From: Thauera aromatica K172
Lineage (GTDB): Bacteria; Pseudomonadota; Gammaproteobacteria; Burkholderiales; Rhodocyclaceae
Direction: 5' to 3'
Length of the DNA stretch: 64,000 nucleotides
Assembly: GCF_003030465.1 (NCBI RefSeq)
Contig: NZ_CP028339.1
Span: 3,480,041 to 3,544,040, forward strand
In this document: piece by piece, positions 54,246 through 64,000 of the stretch
How positions within the stretch are numbered: the stretch's first letter is position 1
How the letters are laid out: every line of letters starts with the position of its first letter
Position numbers and translations under genes: made by a program
The notes under the pieces: generated by a model
Told to the model about the DNA's origin: nothing
Seen by the model: the letters and a program-made list of their open reading frames with translations, nothing else
The model's database searches: none

Positions 54246-55334
54246 ATGAGTGAATTCGCCCCCCGCCTCCTTGCCTGGCAGCGCGGACACGGCCGCCACG
54301 ACCTGCCTTGGCAGGGCGGAGGTGATCCTTACCGCATCTGGCTGTCGGAAATCATGCTCCAGCAGACCCGGGTCGACACCGTGATTCCCTATTACCAGCG
54401 CTTCCTGGCTCGGTTTCCCGACCTCGCCGGCCTTGCCGCCGCACCGGTCGAAGAAGTCATGGCGTTGTGGAGCGGCCTCGGCTATTACGCCCGCGCACGC
54501 AACCTGCACCGCGCCGCACAGGTGGTGATGACGGAGCACGGCGGTGTTTTTCCGCACAATGCGGCAACGATCGCCACCCTGCCCGGCGTCGGCCGCTCGA
54601 CCGCGGCGGCGATCGCCGCCTTCGCCTTCGACGAGCGCGCCGCGATCCTCGACGGCAACGTCAAGCGCGTGCTGTGCCGGATCTTCGGCATCGAGGGTTT
54701 TCCCGGCGACAAGGCGGTGGAAGACCGCCTGTGGGCGCTGGCCGAATCGCTGCTGCCGGAACACGAACCCGGGCGCTACATCCAGGCCCAGATGGATCTC
54801 GGCGCGATGCTGTGCACCCGCGCCCGGCCGGCCTGCGCGCGCTGCCCGTTCCACGGCGACTGCATCGCCCGGCGCACCGGCCGCATCGCCGAGCTTCCTG
54901 CAGCACGCCCGAAAAAAGCCGTACCGCGGCGCAGTGCGCGCTTCGCGGTACTGATCCGCGGCCGCGAAGTCCTGCTCGAGCGGCGACCGCCGGCCGGCAT
55001 CTGGGGCGGCCTGCTCGCCCTGCCGGAAATTCCCGCGGATGCGGCAGACCCCGCTGCCTGGGTGCGTGGGCGCACCGGCCTCGCCTGCATCGAGGGCGCC
55101 CCGCTGGCGCCGCTGACTCATACGTTCACCCACTTCACACTCGACATCCAGCCGGTGCTGCTGCGCGCAAGCTCCCCCGCCGCAGCGGCGACGGCCGACG
55201 ATGGCGCCCTCCACTGGCAGGCGTTCGCCGCTCTGCAACAGGCGGCGCTGCCGGCCGCGGTGCGCAAGATTCTCGATGCCGTCGCCGGCATCGAGCTGTT
55301 TTGCGCGAGCGGCGCAGGCTCATCGCCGCGCTGA
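54246..55334 (+). CDS. mutY: Adenine DNA glycosylase MutY
   Basis: A 362-residue base-excision enzyme that removes A mispaired with 8-oxoG. HDLPWQ, EIMLQQTRVDTVIPYY (catalytic Glu), the helix-hairpin-helix LPGVGRSTAAAI with Asp in ILDGNVKRVL, and the [4Fe-4S] cluster CxnCxxCxxxxxC (CTRARPACARCPFHGDC) are present. The C-terminal NUDIX-like domain (from about residue 230) recognises 8-oxoG, with THTFTHFTLDI. Confidence 0.95.
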   Translation: MSEFAPRLLAWQRGHGRHDLPWQGGGDPYRIWLSEIMLQQTRVDTVIPYYQRFLARFPDLAGLAAAPVEEVMALWSGLGYYARARNLHRAAQVVMTEHGGVFPHNAATIATLPGVGRSTAAAIAAFAFDERAAILDGNVKRVLCRIFGIEGFPGDKAVEDRLWALAESLLPEHEPGRYIQAQMDLGAMLCTRARPACARCPFHGDCIARRTGRIAELPAARPKKAVPRRSARFAVLIRGREVLLERRPPAGIWGGLLALPEIPADAADPAAWVRGRTGLACIEGAPLAPLTHTFTHFTLDIQPVLLRASSPAAAATADDGALHWQAFAALQQAALPAAVRKILDAVAGIELFCASGAGSSPR

Positions 55335-55354
55335 CGGCGCAGCGGAACTTCGCT

Positions 55355-55579
55355 TCAGAACGGCAGACGGCGGCGGGGTGCGGCGGGGGCGCTGGCCTTG
55401 CGCACCGGCTCGGGCGCGACTGCGGACGCCTTTACCGGCTTGCGCGGCTGATTCATCTCTTCGCGGGCAAAACGCACCTTGCCTTCGAGTTCGCAACCGC
55501 GCATGCCGGGCGAGCAGATCGCGCCGCGCACGCGCTGGCAGATACCGTTCAGGTCGTGGGGACAGCTCCAGGCACTCAT
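55355..55579 (-). CDS. Small Cys-rich protein of unknown function
   Basis: A 74-residue protein. The first 35 residues hold four cysteines (CPHDLNGICQRVRGAIC, then MRGCELEGKVRF) and could bind metal; the rest is a Lys/Pro/Ala-rich basic tail. The ATG at 55579 is followed at once by the Cys-rich part. No family is recognised. It overlaps no other gene and lies between mutY (convergent) and the alcohol dehydrogenase (same strand). Confidence 0.5.
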   Translation of the reverse strand: MSAWSCPHDLNGICQRVRGAICSPGMRGCELEGKVRFAREEMNQPRKPVKASAVAPEPVRKASAPAAPRRRLPF

Positions 55580-55681
55580 GGGTGGGACAAGCTCCGAAAA
55601 ACGGCGGGAAAAACACTCCCAAGCCCATACTATCGGCCGCCCGCGCATCAGAAGCAAGCGCCCCCCGCCCGTTTGCCTTCG

Positions 55682-56833
55682 TTACAGCGCGCCGCGGAAG
55701 ATCGCTTCGATCTCGACCTGACCCGCCGGGCGCGGGTTGGTCAGCCCGCAGGCGTCCTTGAGCGCGTTGGCGGCGAGCGTCGGGATGTCCTCGGCCTTGA
55801 CTCCGAGCTGGGCGAGCCCGGCCGGGATGCCGACGTCGGCGGCAAGCCGGCGGATCTCGGCCAGGCAGCGCTCGGCAGCGGCGGCCTCGTCGAGTCCGCC
55901 GAGCTCGGCTCCCATCGCACGCGCGACCTCGGCCAGGCGGGCGGCGGCGACGGGGGCGTTGAACGCCTCGACGTGCGGCAGCAGCACCGCGTTGCACACG
56001 CCGTGCGGCAGATCGTAGAAGCCGCCGAGCTGGTGCGCCATTGCATGGACGTAGCCGAGCGAGGCGTTGTTGAACGCCATCCCGGCGAGGAACTGGGCGT
56101 AGGCCATCTGCTCGCGCGCTTCGAGGTCCTGGCCGTCGGCCACGGCGCGGCGCAGGTTAGCCGCGATCAGGGTCACCGCCTTCAGCGCGCAGGCGTCGGT
56201 GATCGGCGTCGCCGCGGTGGACACGTAGGCCTCGACCGCGTGGGTGAGTGCGTCCATGCCGGTGGCGGCGGTCAGCGCCGCCGGCTTGGCGAGCATCAGC
56301 GAGGGGTCGTTGACCGACAGGATCGGAGTGACGTTGCGGTCGACGATCGCCATTTTGATGTGGCGCACCTCGTCGGTGATGATGCAAAAGCGCGTCATCT
56401 CGCTCGCGGTGCCGGCGGTGGTGTTGATCGCGATCAGCGGCAGCTGGGGCTTGGCCGAACGGTCCACCCCCTCGTAGTCGCCGATCCGCCCGCCGTTGGC
56501 CGCGACCAGCGCGATGCCCTTGGCGCAGTCGTGCGGCGAGCCGCCGCCGAGCGAGATCACGCAGTCGCAGCCCTTGGCGCGCAGCAGCGCGAGCCCGGCG
56601 TCGACGTTGGCGACGGTCGGATTCGGCTGCGCACCGTCGAACACCGTCGCCTGGATGTCGTGCGCGGCGAGCAGGCCCGCGACCTTGGCGGCGACGCCGG
56701 CGCGGGCGAGGCCGGCATCGGTGACGATCAGGGCGTGGCGAAAGCCGTAGCCGCGGATCGCGCTCACCGCCTCGGCGAGGCAGCCGGCGCCCATCAGGTT
56801 GACGGGGGGAATGAAGAAAGTGGTCGTGCTCAT
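55682..56833 (-). CDS. Iron-containing alcohol dehydrogenase
   Basis: A 383-residue group III alcohol dehydrogenase: [12 protein letters not shown] at the N-terminus, the NAD site [28 protein letters not shown], and iron ligands in [30 protein letters not shown]. It resembles YiaY/ErcA-type enzymes of ethanol oxidation. It follows the aldehyde dehydrogenase on the same strand by 140 bp, so alcohol to aldehyde to acid is the likely path. Confidence 0.93.
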   Translation of the reverse strand: MSTTTFFIPPVNLMGAGCLAEAVSAIRGYGFRHALIVTDAGLARAGVAAKVAGLLAAHDIQATVFDGAQPNPTVANVDAGLALLRAKGCDCVISLGGGSPHDCAKGIALVAANGGRIGDYEGVDRSAKPQLPLIAINTTAGTASEMTRFCIITDEVRHIKMAIVDRNVTPILSVNDPSLMLAKPAALTAATGMDALTHAVEAYVSTAATPITDACALKAVTLIAANLRRAVADGQDLEAREQMAYAQFLAGMAFNNASLGYVHAMAHQLGGFYDLPHGVCNAVLLPHVEAFNAPVAAARLAEVARAMGAELGGLDEAAAAERCLAEIRRLAADVGIPAGLAQLGVKAEDIPTLAANALKDACGLTNPRPAGQVEIEAIFRGAL

Positions 56834-56973
56834 GGTCGTATTTCCTTTGGATCTGGCCCGAACCGAAGTCCGGCGCCGGAAATGAAGCGGGTTCTTGCCC
56901 CCGGGGCCTGCAAACGACGTCTGCGGGAGGCGCCTGCGGGAGGCGGATGACGGCGGCGGAAAGGCGGACAGGT

Positions 56974-58488
<1,515 letters not shown>

Positions 58489-58536
58489 CGTGTTCCTCCT
58501 GTGGTTATTGCATCCGTGCGGATGTAGGCAAGACAG

Positions 58537-58552
58537 TGCATGGAGCGTGCCA
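58537..58552 (-). promoter_or_regulatory. Sigma-54 (-24/-12) promoter for aldehyde dehydrogenase
   Basis: On the minus strand TGGCACGCTCCATGCA matches the TGGCACR-N4-TTGCW consensus except for one base in the -12 element. It lies about 50 bp before the aldehyde dehydrogenase start, pointing toward it, with the activator gene divergent. Confidence 0.7.
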
Positions 58553-58703
58553 GCCGTCCAGCCTCCTGCAGCGCAACATCGCTGCACGCCTTTGCCACCG
58601 GATTTGTTTGGAGAAAATTATTGCGCCGCAGAAAAACGGCCCCATTTCCGCCGCCGCACTCGGCCGGACGGCGGCGCATAATCGCGCCGACGACCTTCTC
58701 CCA

Positions 58704-58736
58704 GGTGTCGCGGACCGCGACACCTGTCGCGCGACA
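58704..58736. promoter_or_regulatory. Two adjacent palindromes, probable activator sites
   Basis: A perfect palindrome with arms GGTGTCGCGG/CCGCGACACC and a single central base (58704-58724) is followed directly by TGTCGCGCGACA (58725-58736). Both share TGTCGCG half-sites. They sit about 155-200 bp upstream of the sigma-54 promoter, the usual range for an enhancer, and 16 bp before the activator start, so the activator may also control itself. Confidence 0.75.
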
Positions 58737-58751
58737 CCCGGAGCAGCACCG

Positions 58752-60641
58752 ATGACGCCCCCACCCCTCCCCCTTGCCGAAGCCCGCCGCCGTTTTCTCG
58801 ACGGTGACGACGTATCGGCACGCAGCGTGCCCGAGCCGATCCTGCATTCGTGGCGCCGCTGCCAGGGCCTGGGACTGGACGTCGGGCGCTGGCGGCCGCC
58901 GTCACGGCTGGCCGAAACCGAGCTCGCCGCCCGCCGCGAGGAGAGCGCCGACTGGCTGCAGCGGGCACGCCCGGCGATCGACGTCCTGTTCGACAGCGTG
59001 CTCGACGACGGCCACGTCGTCATCGTCGCCGACCACGGCGGGCTGATCCTCGAGCGCATGGGCCATCCGGACTTCCTCGAACGCGCCGAACGGGTCGCGC
59101 TGGCGCCGGGCATGGACTGGCGCGAGGACGTGCGCGGCACCAACGCGATCGGCACCGCGCTCGTGCTCGGCGCGGCCACCGTGCGCGGCGCCGAGCACTT
59201 CCTCGAACGCAACCGCCAGCTATCGTGCACCGCGCAGGCGATCCACGATCCGCAGGGGCGGCGCCTCGGCGTGATCGACGTCTCCGGCCAGCCACGGCGG
59301 CTGCACGACGCCCACCGCCTGCAGGTCGAGGCCGCGGTGCGCCGGATCGAGCAGTGCCTGTTCGATCGCCACGCCACCCGCCTCCACGAACTGCGCCTTG
59401 CCGCCGACCCGGCGCTGCTCGCCACCCCGCGCTGCGGCCGGCTCGGCTTCGACGACGACGGCGTGCTGCGCGCGGCCAGCCGCACGGCCCTCGCCGCGCT
59501 CGGGCTCGACTGGACGGCGCTGGGGCGGCTGCGCTTCGCGCAGCTGTGCGGACAGAGCCTGGAGCACTGGCTCAGCCGCAACGGCATCCATGTCGCCTCG
59601 CTGCGCCACGGCGGCGAGCTGTTGTCGGCACAGCTGCTGCCCGTCCGCGCCGACCTCGACCCGCTCCCGCGCGAGGCGCTCCATCCGCCCCCGTCGCCCA
59701 CCGCCGCCGCCACGGCGGCGCGGCCGGAACCGCCGCACAGGCCCGCCGCGGCCGTGCTGGGAGCGCCGGCGGTGGCCGACGTCGGCCTCCCCGCAGGGCT
59801 CCTCGACACCGCGCGCCGCCTGCTCGAAGCCGACATTCCGGTGCTGCTGCTGGGCGAGACCGGGGTCGGCAAGGAGCGCTTCGTCCAGGCGCTGCACGCC
59901 GCCGGCAGCCGCCACCGCCAGCCGCTGGTGGCGGTGAACTGCGCGGCGATCCCGGAAGGGCTGATCGAGTCGGAATTGTTCGGCTACGAGGAAGGCGCGT
60001 TCACCGGCGCGCGCCGCCAGGGCAGCAAGGGCCGCCTGCGCGAGGCCGACGGCGGCGTGCTGTTCCTCGACGAGATCGGCGACATGCCGGCGAGCCTGCA
60101 GGCGCGCCTGCTGCGGGTGCTGCAGGAGCGCGTGGTACAGCCGCTGGGCGGCGGCGCGGGACAGCGGGTGGACGTGCGCATCGTCGCCGCGACCCATCGC
60201 GACCTCGCCCAGGAAGTTGCCGCCGGGCGCTTCCGTGCCGATCTCTATTACCGCCTCGGCCATTACCCGCTGCGCCTGCCGCCGCTACGCGAGCGCGGCG
60301 ACGTGGCGCAGATCGCCGCCGCGCTGCTCGCCGCGCACGGCGCCGCGGCGCGCGCCATCACCCTGTCGCCGGCGCTCGCCGCCTTCATCCGCGGCTACCC
60401 GTGGCCGGGCAACCTGCGCCAGCTCGACAACCTGCTGCGCACCCTGCTCGCGCTGGTCGATGACGGCACCCTGCTGACTCCGGAGCACCTGCCCGCCACC
60501 CTGCGCGACACCGCCCCCTCGGCCGGGCGCGACGACGCGGTGCATGCCGCGCTCGCGCGCCACGGCGGCAACGCCAGCGCCGCCGCGCGCGCGCTCGGCA
60601 TCAGCCGCAGCACGCTGTACCGCCGCCTGGGGCGGAACTGA
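58752..60641 (+). CDS. AcoR-like sigma-54-dependent activator
   Basis: A 629-residue enhancer-binding protein. An N-terminal sensory part (residues about 20-330, with a GAF-like domain: DVRGTNAIGTAL, HDPQGRRLGVIDVSG) is followed by the AAA+ domain with Walker A LLGETGVGKE near residue 366, the sigma-54 contact loop GAFTGA near 416-421, Walker B GGVLFLDEIGDMP and the R-finger region; a Fis-type helix-turn-helix ends the protein (NASAAARALGISRSTLYRRL). It is of the AcoR type that senses acetoin, alcohols or aldehydes. Confidence 0.92.
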   Translation: MTPPPLPLAEARRRFLDGDDVSARSVPEPILHSWRRCQGLGLDVGRWRPPSRLAETELAARREESADWLQRARPAIDVLFDSVLDDGHVVIVADHGGLILERMGHPDFLERAERVALAPGMDWREDVRGTNAIGTALVLGAATVRGAEHFLERNRQLSCTAQAIHDPQGRRLGVIDVSGQPRRLHDAHRLQVEAAVRRIEQCLFDRHATRLHELRLAADPALLATPRCGRLGFDDDGVLRAASRTALAALGLDWTALGRLRFAQLCGQSLEHWLSRNGIHVASLRHGGELLSAQLLPVRADLDPLPREALHPPPSPTAAATAARPEPPHRPAAAVLGAPAVADVGLPAGLLDTARRLLEADIPVLLLGETGVGKERFVQALHAAGSRHRQPLVAVNCAAIPEGLIESELFGYEEGAFTGARRQGSKGRLREADGGVLFLDEIGDMPASLQARLLRVLQERVVQPLGGGAGQRVDVRIVAATHRDLAQEVAAGRFRADLYYRLGHYPLRLPPLRERGDVAQIAAALLAAHGAAARAITLSPALAAFIRGYPWPGNLRQLDNLLRTLLALVDDGTLLTPEHLPATLRDTAPSAGRDDAVHAALARHGGNASAAARALGISRSTLYRRLGRN

Positions 60642-60645
60642 GCGC

Positions 60646-61620
60646 TCAGCGCCCGCGCAACGCCGCGCTGGGCGGCAGGGCGCAGGCCCGCTGGTACTCG
60701 GCGGCGAGCCGCTCCACGAGCACGGCGACCGGCACCACGTCGTCGATACTGGCCACGCCCTGCCCCGCGCTCCACACGTCGCGCCATGCCCGGGCCTCGC
60801 TGCCGAGATCGTGGAGCGTCCCCTTGGCAGCCCCGGCGACCAGCGCCTCGCGCGCGAAGCCGGCCTTCTCCAGGCTCGGCCACAGGTAGTTGGCGTTGGT
60901 CCCGGAAATGGCGCCGGTATAGACGATGGCGGACGCTCCGCACTCGACCAGCATCTGCTTGTAGGCTTCCGGAGCGAGCGCCTCGCAGGTGGCGATGAAG
61001 CGGGTGCCCATGTAGGCGAAATCCGCTCCCAGCACTTCGGCGGCACGGATCGCGGCACCGTCCGCGATGCTGCCGGCGGCGACCAGGGTCCCGTGCCAGA
61101 AGGCACGGATCTCGCGGACCAGGCTCACCAGGCTTTGCGTGCCGGCATGACCGCCGGCACCGGCCGACACCGCGATGATGCCGTCGACGCCGGCCGCAAT
61201 CGCCTTGCGCGCATGCTCGGCATGGATGACGTCGGAAAACACCGCGCCGCCGTAGCCGTGCACGGCGTTCACCACTTCGCCGGGATGGCCGAGGCTGGTG
61301 ATCACCAGCGGCACCCGGTGGCGCACGATGGTCGCCAGGTCTTCTGCCAGGCGCGGATTGGAGCGATGCAGGATCAGGTTGATGCCGTAGGGCGCGCTCG
61401 GCGCCCCGGGATGGTCGCGGTCGTGGGCGGCGAGTTCGGCGCCGATGCGCGCGAGCCAGCCGTCGAGTTCGGCCGCAGGACGGGCGTTGAGGGCAGGAAA
61501 AGTGCCGGCCACTCCGGCCCGGCAGGCACCGATCACGAGCTCCGGGCCGGAAACCAGGAACATCGGCGCGGCGATCGCCGGGACGCGGAAGCGGCCGCGG
61601 AAGGAGGCGGGAATCGGCAT
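60646..61620 (-). CDS. Nitronate monooxygenase-like FMN enzyme
   Basis: A 324-residue TIM-barrel flavoprotein of the 2-nitropropane dioxygenase family: IAAPMFLVSGPELVIGACR, GINLILH, ITSLGHPGEV, the FMN phosphate site SAGAGGHAGTQ and LVAAGSIADGAAIRAAEVLGADFAYMGTRF. Homologues with this motif set detoxify nitronates or act as enoyl reductases. It faces the AcoR-like gene with a gap of only four bases. Confidence 0.88.
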   Translation of the reverse strand: MPIPASFRGRFRVPAIAAPMFLVSGPELVIGACRAGVAGTFPALNARPAAELDGWLARIGAELAAHDRDHPGAPSAPYGINLILHRSNPRLAEDLATIVRHRVPLVITSLGHPGEVVNAVHGYGGAVFSDVIHAEHARKAIAAGVDGIIAVSAGAGGHAGTQSLVSLVREIRAFWHGTLVAAGSIADGAAIRAAEVLGADFAYMGTRFIATCEALAPEAYKQMLVECGASAIVYTGAISGTNANYLWPSLEKAGFAREALVAGAAKGTLHDLGSEARAWRDVWSAGQGVASIDDVVPVAVLVERLAAEYQRACALPPSAALRGR

Positions 61621-61767
61621 GCGTTGTCCTCGATCGGGCGCCCGGGCGAACGCCCGGGAAAAGCGGACTCTAGCATGACCGGCCGCGGTCGCCGGCCGGA
61701 CACCGAGCGCTCCCGATCCGGCCCGGGCGGCCCGCTGCGGGCGCCGCCAGCGGAGAACGGCGGTATC

Positions 61768-62400
61768 ATGCTGCGCACCATGGAAGGCATCGAATCCCTT
61801 GTCTACGGCATCGGCATCGCCGGCGTCGCCGCCCAGGCCGCGGCCGGCGTACTCGACGCCGGGCGCAAGCACTTCGACCTGTTCGGCATCGTCGTCGTCG
61901 CCCTCGCCGCCGCGCTCGGCGGCGGCACGCTGCGCGACGTCTTGCTCGACCGCGCGGTGTTCTGGATCGCCGACCAGCGCTACCTGATCGGCGCGATGGC
62001 CGCCGGCCTGGCGACCTTCGCCCTGGTGCGCCTGGTACGCCTGCCCGCGCGCCTGTTCCTGTTGCCGGACGCGCTCGGGCTGGCGCTGTTTACCGTCTCC
62101 GGCACCCAGGCCGCGCTGGCGCTGGGCGCGTCCTGGCTGGTGGCGAGCCTGATGGGCGTGATCACCGGAGTGTTCGGCGGCATCGTCCGCGACGTGCTGT
62201 GCAACGAGCTGCCGCTGGTGTTCACCGGCGAGCTCTACGCCACCGCCTCGTGGGCCGGCGCCCTCCTCCTGCTCGGCCTGATGGCCCACGGCATCAGCCC
62301 CGGCCAGGCCGCGCTGGCCGGCGGTTCGCTGACCCTGGCGCTGCGGCTGTGCGCGATCCGCTTCGGCTGGCGCCTGCCGATGTTCAAGGCCCGCAGCTGA
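61768..62400 (+). CDS. TRIC/UPF0126 family membrane protein
   Basis: A 210-residue protein with seven membrane helices and the duplicated Gly-rich loops of the family: ALGGGTLRDVLLDR in repeat 1 and VFGGIVRDVLCNELPLVF in repeat 2. Prokaryotic TRIC homologues are trimeric cation (K+) channels; YicG/YadS belong here, and glycine export has been suggested for one. The start may also be the ATG at 61780 (MEGIESLV). Confidence 0.88.
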   Translation: MLRTMEGIESLVYGIGIAGVAAQAAAGVLDAGRKHFDLFGIVVVALAAALGGGTLRDVLLDRAVFWIADQRYLIGAMAAGLATFALVRLVRLPARLFLLPDALGLALFTVSGTQAALALGASWLVASLMGVITGVFGGIVRDVLCNELPLVFTGELYATASWAGALLLLGLMAHGISPGQAALAGGSLTLALRLCAIRFGWRLPMFKARS

Positions 62401-62419
62401 CGGAGCCGCGACCGCCGGA

Positions 62420-64000
62420 TCAGGACACCAGGCGTTCGAACATCCCCTGCTGCCACAGCACGAAGGCGATCACGGCGACGATCAGCAGGAACATCCAGGT
62501 TCCCCACGGACGCTGTTTTTCGGCATAGGGATCGGCGAGCGAACGCGAGGCGCCGGGCGGCAGCGCCGCCACCCCGGTGAGCGCGGCGCCGAACGGGATG
62601 TTGATGCGTGCCCGGGTGTTCACCGCCCAGCCGTTGGCGTCGAGCAGCGGGCCGAGGTTGCGCTGGCGCAGCTTGAACCAGGCGAGCAGCATCGACGGCC
62701 CCGAGATCAGCAGCAGCACGCCGACCACCACCAGCGGCATCTGCCAGGCCGGCAGCGACAGGAAGCCGGTGGCCACCGCCGCCAGCGCAGTGCCGATCGC
62801 CCCCAGCGCCAGCCCGATCGCAGCGAAGATGCCGGCGAACTTGGCGATGTCGAAGGCCTGGGACGGAGCCGCCGGCGCCGGCGCGGCGGCCTTCGTCCCG
62901 GCTTCGGCGACGCCGACCGCAGCGCGCTCGTCGACCGCCTTGTCGCGCGAAGCGGCGAACTTCTGGAGTTGCTCGCCGAGCATGCGACCGACGCGCTTGT
63001 ACGGCGACCAGAACGCCTGGCGCACACTGATCGGCGCTTCCACCACCTTGACCACGCTGGCGTTCCAGTCACGCCCCTGGCGGTCGTAGAACACGCCGTT
63101 GCGCCCGGGCACCATCATCTCGTCGGCATCGCCGCCGGTCATCGCGGCGACGATGGTGATCGGCGCCTCGTCCTGGCGCACACACTGGCAATACACTAGG
63201 TAGGCGCCGGACAGCGGCGCCAGCGCCGCATGCCGCCCCATGTCGGCGACGCGCAGGCACAGTTCGCAGCTGCGCTGGTCCAGGTACAGCGTGCCGACCT
63301 GGAAGATCGCCTTGTCGCCGGCATCGTAGAAGTCGCTGAGGGTGACGAAATTGCGCAGCAGGGTGACGAGGTCGCGGTGGTAGCGCACCAGGCGCTCGAG
63401 GGCGTCGATCTGCGCGGCGGCGGTTTCGGCGGCACGATCCTGCGCAATCAGCGCGCTCAGCCGGGCATGCACGCCCGCCTCGAGCAGCGCGCGCAGTTCG
63501 GCCGCAGCGAGCGCGGCGACCGGCGAAGCCGGCTTCGCCGCGAGCCAGGCGCGGTAGGCGGCGAAGCGCGCGGCGAGATCCTGCCATTCGGCCTGCGACA
63601 ACTCGGCGCGGGCCCCGAGGATGGGCTCGATCACGCGCGCCTGCAGGGCGGCGAGCGGGCCCTCCCAGGCCGGGTTGAGGCCCTCTCCCAGCGGCAGGGC
63701 CCGTCCCGGAGCGGCCCGCGCCAGCGGCAGCGCGGCAACCCCCGCGGCATCGGTCCCCAAGGTCTGCACGGCTAGCTCCGCATACGCCGCGTCGGCCGGA
63801 TTGAGCGCGGTCGCGGCGCGTTCGTCGAACGCGGCGAGGCGGCAGCGGGTGAAGTAGTCCTCGACCTTGGCACACACCGCGTCGAACACCGCCGCGGCTT
63901 CGGCCGTGGCCTCCCCCAGCGGGAGCACGGTCTGCGGCGCGGCTTCGGCCTCGGCATGCCAGTCGGACACCGCCTGCGCCGCGGCGAAGAAGGTATCGGC
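62420..64000 (-). CDS. Large unrecognised membrane-anchored protein (partial)
   Basis: The frame is open to the right edge, so the N-terminus is outside the window; at least 526 residues are present. The visible part is Ala-rich helical, then a region with CELCLRVADMGRH and AYLVYCQCVRQ (possible metal-binding Cys), a beta-like segment (ITIVAAMTGGDADEMMVPGRNGVFYDRQGRDWNASVVKVVE is one continuous conserved-looking region), an Ala/Pro linker, two membrane helices near the end (about 140 and 100 residues before the C-terminus), a small cytoplasmic or periplasmic domain (NTRARINIPFGAALT) and a last helix. No family is recognised. Confidence 0.6.
   Translation of the reverse strand, partial: ADTFFAAAQAVSDWHAEAEAAPQTVLPLGEATAEAAAVFDAVCAKVEDYFTRCRLAAFDERAATALNPADAAYAELAVQTLGTDAAGVAALPLARAAPGRALPLGEGLNPAWEGPLAALQARVIEPILGARAELSQAEWQDLAARFAAYRAWLAAKPASPVAALAAAELRALLEAGVHARLSALIAQDRAAETAAAQIDALERLVRYHRDLVTLLRNFVTLSDFYDAGDKAIFQVGTLYLDQRSCELCLRVADMGRHAALAPLSGAYLVYCQCVRQDEAPITIVAAMTGGDADEMMVPGRNGVFYDRQGRDWNASVVKVVEAPISVRQAFWSPYKRVGRMLGEQLQKFAASRDKAVDERAAVGVAEAGTKAAAPAPAAPSQAFDIAKFAGIFAAIGLALGAIGTALAAVATGFLSLPAWQMPLVVVGVLLLISGPSMLLAWFKLRQRNLGPLLDANGWAVNTRARINIPFGAALTGVAALPPGASRSLADPYAEKQRPWGTWMFLLIVAVIAFVLWQQGMFERLVS

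Overview
The window is GC-rich, densely packed DNA of a betaproteobacterium, most likely a Rhodocyclales/Zoogloeaceae member (Azoarcus, Aromatoleum or Thauera type). The evidence is the codon use, a heptose-containing LPS core locus, the hydrogenase maturation order hypA-B-F-C-D-E with a short HypF, and an AcoR-type alcohol/aldehyde oxidation locus. The genus call is inference; no rRNA, tRNA, CRISPR array or replication origin was seen.

Region by region. 1-1.9 kb: decayed Tn5/IS4-like transposase and a truncated Fic-domain gene. 2-10.4 kb: a CobC-like phosphatase, then the heptose/LPS inner-core run hldE1-hldD-waaF-waaC-waaG-waaP plus a protein with two kinase-like domains; these genes overlap or nearly touch. 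10.4-18.6 kb: a divergent redox module (flavo-cytochrome b, diheme cytochrome DHC, SHP-like oxygen-binding cytochrome) facing a small periplasmic protein, a CDF metal exporter, a two-component system and an LtaS-like membrane sulfatase-fold enzyme. 18.7-33 kb: surface polysaccharide genes (methyltransferase, two more LPS-kinase-like proteins, msbA, a multi-spanning membrane protein, pyruvyltransferase-like, NodU-type carbamoyltransferase, OafA-like acyltransferase, epimerase, WecA/WbpL-like and WbpM-like enzymes). 33-34.5 kb: a hipBA locus with three operators and a broken hipA. 34.5-35.5 kb: a GmhA-HldE2 fusion that supplies two further steps of the ADP-heptose pathway started at 2.8 kb.

35.6-40.7 kb: cutA, dsbD, ribE-ribB-ribH-nusB. 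The ribB product has a degenerate GTP-cyclohydrolase-like tail (RibBX type). 40.7-45.9 kb: hypABFCDE for [NiFe]-hydrogenase maturation, with a HypF that keeps only the carbamoyltransferase part. A HoxV/HupK-like accessory gene lies apart at 52.4 kb. 46-50 kb: a small secreted protein, an ALDH7-type dehydrogenase, and then the most unusual locus of the window: a cobalamin riboswitch and terminator controlling a 54-residue peptide gene translationally coupled to a radical SAM/SPASM enzyme, that is, a B12-regulated ribosomal-peptide modification pair. 50-64 kb: DEAD-box helicase, HU, hydrogenase accessory gene, flavin reductase, mutY, Fe-alcohol dehydrogenase and aldehyde dehydrogenase with a sigma-54 promoter and a divergent AcoR-like activator, nitronate monooxygenase-like enzyme, a TRIC/UPF0126 membrane protein, and a large unrecognised membrane-anchored protein cut by the window edge.

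Functions are called from sequence reading and recall of protein families; no database search was run.
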